A stretch of DNA of 64,000 nucleotides from Iris pallida (Eukaryota > Streptophyta > Magnoliopsida > Asparagales > Iridaceae), in the NCBI GenBank assembly GCA_029216955.1, contig JANAVB010004000.1:2815829-2879828 (forward strand), written 5' to 3'. The notes below the pieces were generated by a model. It saw only the letters and a list, made by a program, of their open reading frames with translations, was not told the origin of the DNA and made no database searches. The first letter of the stretch is position 1. Each line of letters starts with the position of its first letter. The position numbers and the translations under genes were made by a program. This document shows, piece after piece, positions 59,938-64,000 of the stretch.

Positions 59938-60515
59938 TCAGGCTACGCTCAAGCCAGGCTACGCTCAGGCAAGCGTATGCTCAGGTCTGCGTACCAAAGG
60001 ATCCATACACTTCCAATGGGAAGCGTACGCAAGGGTCAGCGTACACAAGGGCACGCTCAAGCTACAGGTCAGCGTACGCTCAAGCTAGCGTATGCTCAAG
60101 ACTGCGTACGCTCGAGCTAGCGTACGAAAGGGGCCAGCGTACGCCTTGCTCGCTTAAGCTAGCGTACCAAGGCACGCGTACGCTCAAGCTAGCGTACGCT
60201 CAAGACATGCTGCCAACAGGCAGCGTATCAAGGCTAGCGTACGCTCGCTAAAGAGCAGCGTACACAAGTCAGTGTACGCTCGCTAAATAGCAGCGTACTC
60301 AAGTCAGCGTACGCTCGCTAAAGAGCAGCATACACAAGTCAGCGTACGCTCGCTAAAGAGCAGCGTACACAAGTCAGCGTACGCTCGCAAAAGAGCAGTG
60401 TACACAAGTCAGCGTACGCTCGCTAAAGAGCAGCGTACACAAGTCAGCGTACGCTCGCTAAAGAGCAGCGTACACAAGTCAGCGTACGCTCGCTAAAGAG
60501 CAGCGTACAGCTCAG
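59938..60515. repeat. Palindromic tandem array (AGCGTACGCT-based) in LTR Z
   Basis: The last 280 bases (60236-60515) are eight head-to-tail 35-bp units in exact register, each starting with the 10-bp palindrome AGCGTACGCT (mutated in a few units), then CGCTAAAGAGC and AGCGTACACAAGTC. The preceding 300 bases hold irregular copies with a shorter spacing (AGCGTACGCTCAAGCT). The array therefore seems to have grown from a 16-bp to a 35-bp period. Confidence 0.95.
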
Positions 60516-61336
60516 TGGCGTAAGCTAAAAAACTAGCTCACTGTTCACTGTCTTCTCCAAATGGCAAGAACAGCAAGAACTCTAAAGTTGAATCTAAGCT
60601 TCAATTGTCCACATCTTGGTCAAAACAAGTCCGAATCCAACTTTCCAAAGGTCAAAATTGGGTAGAATGAAATTCTCTAAAACATGGAACCATCAAAACT
60701 TGAAAACAAGTAAGTTTGATAGATCAAAACACCAAAAATATGAAAATAGCAAAACTCTAGATCTACAAGAATTAAAGCCTCAAAATGGAAAATGACAAGT
60801 TCTAATGTGTTTTAGAATCATGAGGAGAAGCTAATAAAACCATCAAAAGGAGTTCTCTTGTGGAAGCAAGTTGCACTTGTCTATGGTGTTCTTGGTTGGT
60901 GGAGAAGAATAATGGTGGGGGAAGGAGAAGTAAATGAGAATTATGGAGGAGAGAGAAGGTTGGTGGGGATAATAAAGAGGGGAGTTGTGGTGGAAATGAA
61001 GGAGAAGCATAGGCTAAGATGTTCCACCCTTGGCCCATGATGAACCAAGCATTGGGCCGGCCGAACCAAGCCAACCCAAACCGAGAGTTAAACCAAGCCG
61101 AGAGCTAAACAAGGAATAATACAAGAAAAGACACATACACGTATTTCCAAAATACGTAATACGAATCACAGGCATTACAACTCTACCCACCTTAAAAGAA
61201 TCCCATCCTCGAAATTTAATTAAGAGGCTAGAGGGACAAGAACAAGCTATACTATTCACAGAAAATTATACTAGGCACTCAATCAATCATGCAAGCAAGG
61301 AATTGATGGCATGAGGCATAAGAAAGACATTATACC

Positions 61337-64000
61337 TCATGAGTCAAACAAGTCGGGATATCGCGATCGGATATCATCCTCACGCTCCCACGTTGACTCC
61401 CCCAAAGAGTGATGACCCCAAGCAACTCGAACTAACTTGATAGTCTTGTTCTTGAGGTCTTCTCTCTTCGATCCAATATAGACATGGGCCTCTCCTCATA
61501 CGAAAGGTTGGTACCAACAACCAATTCCGAATGATCCAGGATGTGGCTCGGGTCCGGGATATACCGTCGTAATTGGGATACATGGAACACGTCATGCACC
61601 TCTCTTAGCGATGGTGGAAGAACGAGACGATAGGATACATCTCCTACTCGCTCCAGAATGTCGAACGGCCCTATATACCTAGGACTAAGCTTTCCCCGTA
61701 CGCCGAAACGAATGACGCCACTGTTAGGCAAAATCTTCAGGAATACATGATCGCCGACCGAGAACTCGAGAGGACGCCGATGAGAATCCGCCCAATGGCG
61801 CTGGCGATCTTGGGCAACTCGAAGATGATCTCGGACTCTCCTGACCACCTCAACTGTCTGGGCAATCATTTCTGGACCAAGCATCTGCCTCTCTCCAACA
61901 TCATCCCAGGCTAACGGGGATCTGCACTTCCTGCCATACAGTGCCTCGAACGGTGCCATCTGGATACTGGCCTGGAAACTGTTATTGTACGAGAATTCCA
62001 CCAGGTGCAAGTGATCTTCCCATGAACTACCGAAGTCAAGTGTGCAAGACCGCAACATGTCTTCAAGAGTCTGGATCGTGCGCTCCGACTGGCCATCTGT
62101 CTGCGGGTGATATGCTGAACTGAACTGGAGATGAGTTCCCAAACTCTCTTGCAAGCTACGCCAAAAGTGTGACATAAATCTTGAATCTCGGTCCGAGGTG
62201 ATACTGACTGGCACTCCGTGCAATCTGACAATCTGTCTGAGGTACATCTCCGCTAGCTGAGCCGTCGACTGACCAACTCTAAACGGGAGAAAGTGCGCTA
62301 CCTTGGTAAGCCTATCCACAATGACCCAAATAGCATCTCTACTAGCTGGGGATCTAGGTAATCCAGTCACGAAATCCATGGTCACATGCTCCCACTTCCA
62401 TTCTGGAATCGATAAGGGCTGAAGAAGTCCAGTCGGTCTCTGATGTTCGGCTTTAACTTGTTGGCAAACCAAATACCGAGAGACAAACCGAGCTATCTCC
62501 CGCTTCATGCCATTCCACCAGAAGTGCTGACGGATATCACGATACATTTTCGTACTGCCAGGATGGATGGAATACTGAGAACTGTGCGCCTCTGACATGA
62601 TCTCCTGTCTGATATCTCCATTGGGTACACAAAGACGCTTACCATGTCGAAGTGTACCATCCTCATGAATACATAAATCTGGTCTTCGTCCTACTTCATA
62701 CTCTGCTCTGAGTCGCTGAAGCTTGGAATCTGCCGACTGCGCCATCCGGATCCTCTCGACTATAGTGGACTGAACTTGCATGCTGGCCATCAACGCCACA
62801 CTGGAAGGGAGAACAACTTCAATACCCATCTTCTGAAGATCGGCTAACAGCTCTGGTTGCGCTGTTAGGAAATAAGCTCCGGCTCTCCTGCTCAATGCAT
62901 CTGCTACGACATTGGCCGTCCCAGGATGATACTGCAAGCTGACATCATAATCCACAAGAAGCTCCAGCCACCTCCTCTGACACATGTTAAGATCCTTCTG
63001 GGTGAAAACATACTTCAGGCTCTTGTGGTCGGTAAAAATCTCTACCCTATCTCCGTACAAGTTGTGCCTCCACAACTTAAGTGCAAACATCACTGCTGCC
63101 AGCTCCAAGTTATGGGTTGGGTAATTCCTCTCATGATCATGAAGTTGTCGTGACGCATAAGCTATTACCTTTCCATGCTGCATCAGAACACATCCTAAAC
63201 CTCTGTCTGAAGCATCAAAATACACTAAAAATCCTTCGGTTCCATCTGGAAGTGTGAGAATAAGAGCTGTTATCAATCCTCGCTTCAACTGCTCAAAAGA
63301 ACTCTGACACTCTGCTGTCCAAGCAAACTGTGCATCCTTGCGGGTCAACTACGTCAATGGCGCTGAAATTCGAGCAAAATTCGAAACAAACCGCCGGTAG
63401 TAGCCGGCCAATCCAAGAAAACTACGAACCTCTGCAACTGTGCTGGGTACTGGCCATGACTCAATAGCTACAATCTTCTAGGGATCTACTTCTACTCCTC
63501 CTCTGGTGATGATATGACCCAAGTACGAAATACGATCGAGCCAGAACTCGTATTTACTGAACTTGGCATATAACTGGTGCTCTCTGAGGATCTGAAGAAC
63601 CATACGGAGATGCTGCTCATGCTCCGCCTCACTCTTGCTGTAGACCAGAATGTCATCCAAGAACACAATCACAAACTGATCCAAGTAAGGCATGAAGATG
63701 CGATTCATGAGGTCCATGAATACTGCCGGCGCATTGGTTGCTCCAAAAGGCATAACAAGGAACTCCCAATGCCCATATCTCGATCTAAAAGCCGTCTTCG
63801 GGATGTCCTGCTCTCTGACTCTGATCTGATGATAACCTGAGCGCAAATCAATCTTCGAGAATACTGAAGCCCCCTTGAGTTGATCAAACAAGTCATCTAT
63901 CCTCGGAAGAGGGTATCTGTTCTTGATTGTCACTGAGTTCAAGGTACGATAATCAACACATAACCTGGACGTACCATCCTTCTTTTTCACAAGAAGCATC
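61337..64000 (-). pseudogene. pol: Z pol: RT (partial), RNase H, integrase, chromodomain, disrupted
   Basis: Minus strand, running off the window at the RT ([16 protein letters not shown]). [14 protein letters not shown] and FLDDILVYS. Stops are at 63478 and 63349. RNase [15 protein letters not shown] (Phe before the catalytic Asp where Ser is usual), [27 protein letters not shown]. Integrase: [18 protein letters not shown] and RYLVCQQ, where the first zinc-finger cysteine is Tyr; catalytic [16 protein letters not shown] and [10 protein letters not shown]. Near 61450 a one-base shift separates the long frame (ends 61432) from the chromodomain end (VRVAWGHHSLGESTWERED, stop 61337). Related to, but clearly different from, X and Y. 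Confidence 0.9.

Larger units (their letters stand above)
58308..61179 (-). repeat. Z 3' LTR (2872 bp)
   Basis: TG...CA ends are fixed by the pol/PPT on one side and by X coding sequence on the other. It contains the palindromic tandem array (59938-60515), a tract rich in TCAGGTCATGTCAGG-like repeats (59625-59790), and a short acidic frame (stop 58772). Open frames at 60802-61074 (both strands) are not supported as genes. Confidence 0.85.
58308..64000 (-). mobile_element. Z: Tekay-like Ty3/gypsy element, 3' half, inserted in X pol
   Basis: Minus strand: pol (>64000 to 61337), PPT (ATTCTTTTAAGGTGGGTAGAG) and a 3' LTR from TGTAATGCC (61179) to GGGGCGTGACA (58308). X coding sequence resumes at 58307. 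The putative TSD GTCTC (58303-58307) cannot be confirmed because the other end is outside the window. No other insertion is nested in the visible part. Confidence 0.85.

Noticed and set aside
60236..60515. CRISPR-like appearance of eight regularly spaced repeats
   Set aside because: The whole 35-bp unit is repeated with no unique spacers, in a plant LTR. It is a simple tandem array.
60802..61074. Open frames on both strands at the start of LTR Z
   Set aside because: Low-complexity Pro/Leu-rich versus Gly/Glu-rich translations of one purine/pyrimidine-biased stretch. No motif supports a gene.

Overview
The window looks like heterochromatin-type repeat sequence from a large plant (angiosperm) nuclear genome. 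Almost everything I could place belongs to transposable elements: Ty3/gypsy LTR retrotransposons with a Tekay/Del-like C-terminal chromodomain, a Tat/Ogre-like Ty3/gypsy element with a TGGCGACTCTGCTGGGGAC-type primer-binding site, long non-coding LTR elements, a CACTA-like DNA transposon, a Tourist-like MITE and an L1-like LINE. I found no intact host gene, tRNA or rRNA gene. The species cannot be named from this sequence alone.

Left part (1-19570). LTR 'A' (+) ends at 2783. It abuts a minus-strand Tat-like gag. That gag is split by a 15.4-kb non-coding LTR element (here 'LARD', minus strand, 3290-18659) with the target duplication AGTCG on both sides; removing the element re-joins the gag frame exactly. 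The LARD 5' LTR is in turn split by a 4.9-kb solo LTR ('S1', 10800-15662).

Middle (19571-35544). A CACTA-like element (19571-30622) carries a 1.04-kb Tourist-like MITE (TSD TAA), a 4.2-kb LTR element 'C1' (TSD TCCCT) and a broken two-exon remnant of a CACTA-type protein. It is flanked not by a 3-bp duplication but by about 1.75-kb direct copies of the same LARD-LTR/gag junction. The right-hand copy continues into the Tat-like leader, PBS and 5' LTR (33866-35544), which abuts a LINE.

Right part (35545-64000). A LINE ORF2 3' end (+) is split by 'C2', an inverted second copy of the C family (TSD ACCTC). Then comes the 3' LTR of a minus-strand Tekay-like element 'X' (41820-57785 including its insertion). 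Into that LTR a complete but stop-riddled plus-strand Tekay-like element 'Y' is inserted (44454-56340, TSD AATCC, 3.3/3.6-kb LTRs, gag-PR-RT-RNaseH-INT-chromodomain). The X polyprotein is cut at 58307/58308 by another minus-strand element 'Z', whose 3' LTR (58308-61179) holds a striking palindromic 35-bp tandem array and whose pol runs off the window end.

The points most worth a second look are: the kilobase-scale target duplication around the CACTA element; the PBS/leader block shared by the non-coding LARD and the coding element Y; the C family (about 1.95-kb LTRs around only 320 bp); a short acidic, tyrosine-containing reading frame at the same place in several diverged LTRs; and the palindromic array in the Z LTR. 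All boundaries were read by eye. Where TSDs match they should be exact; the LTR A start, S1 start and Tat LTR outer end are approximate.
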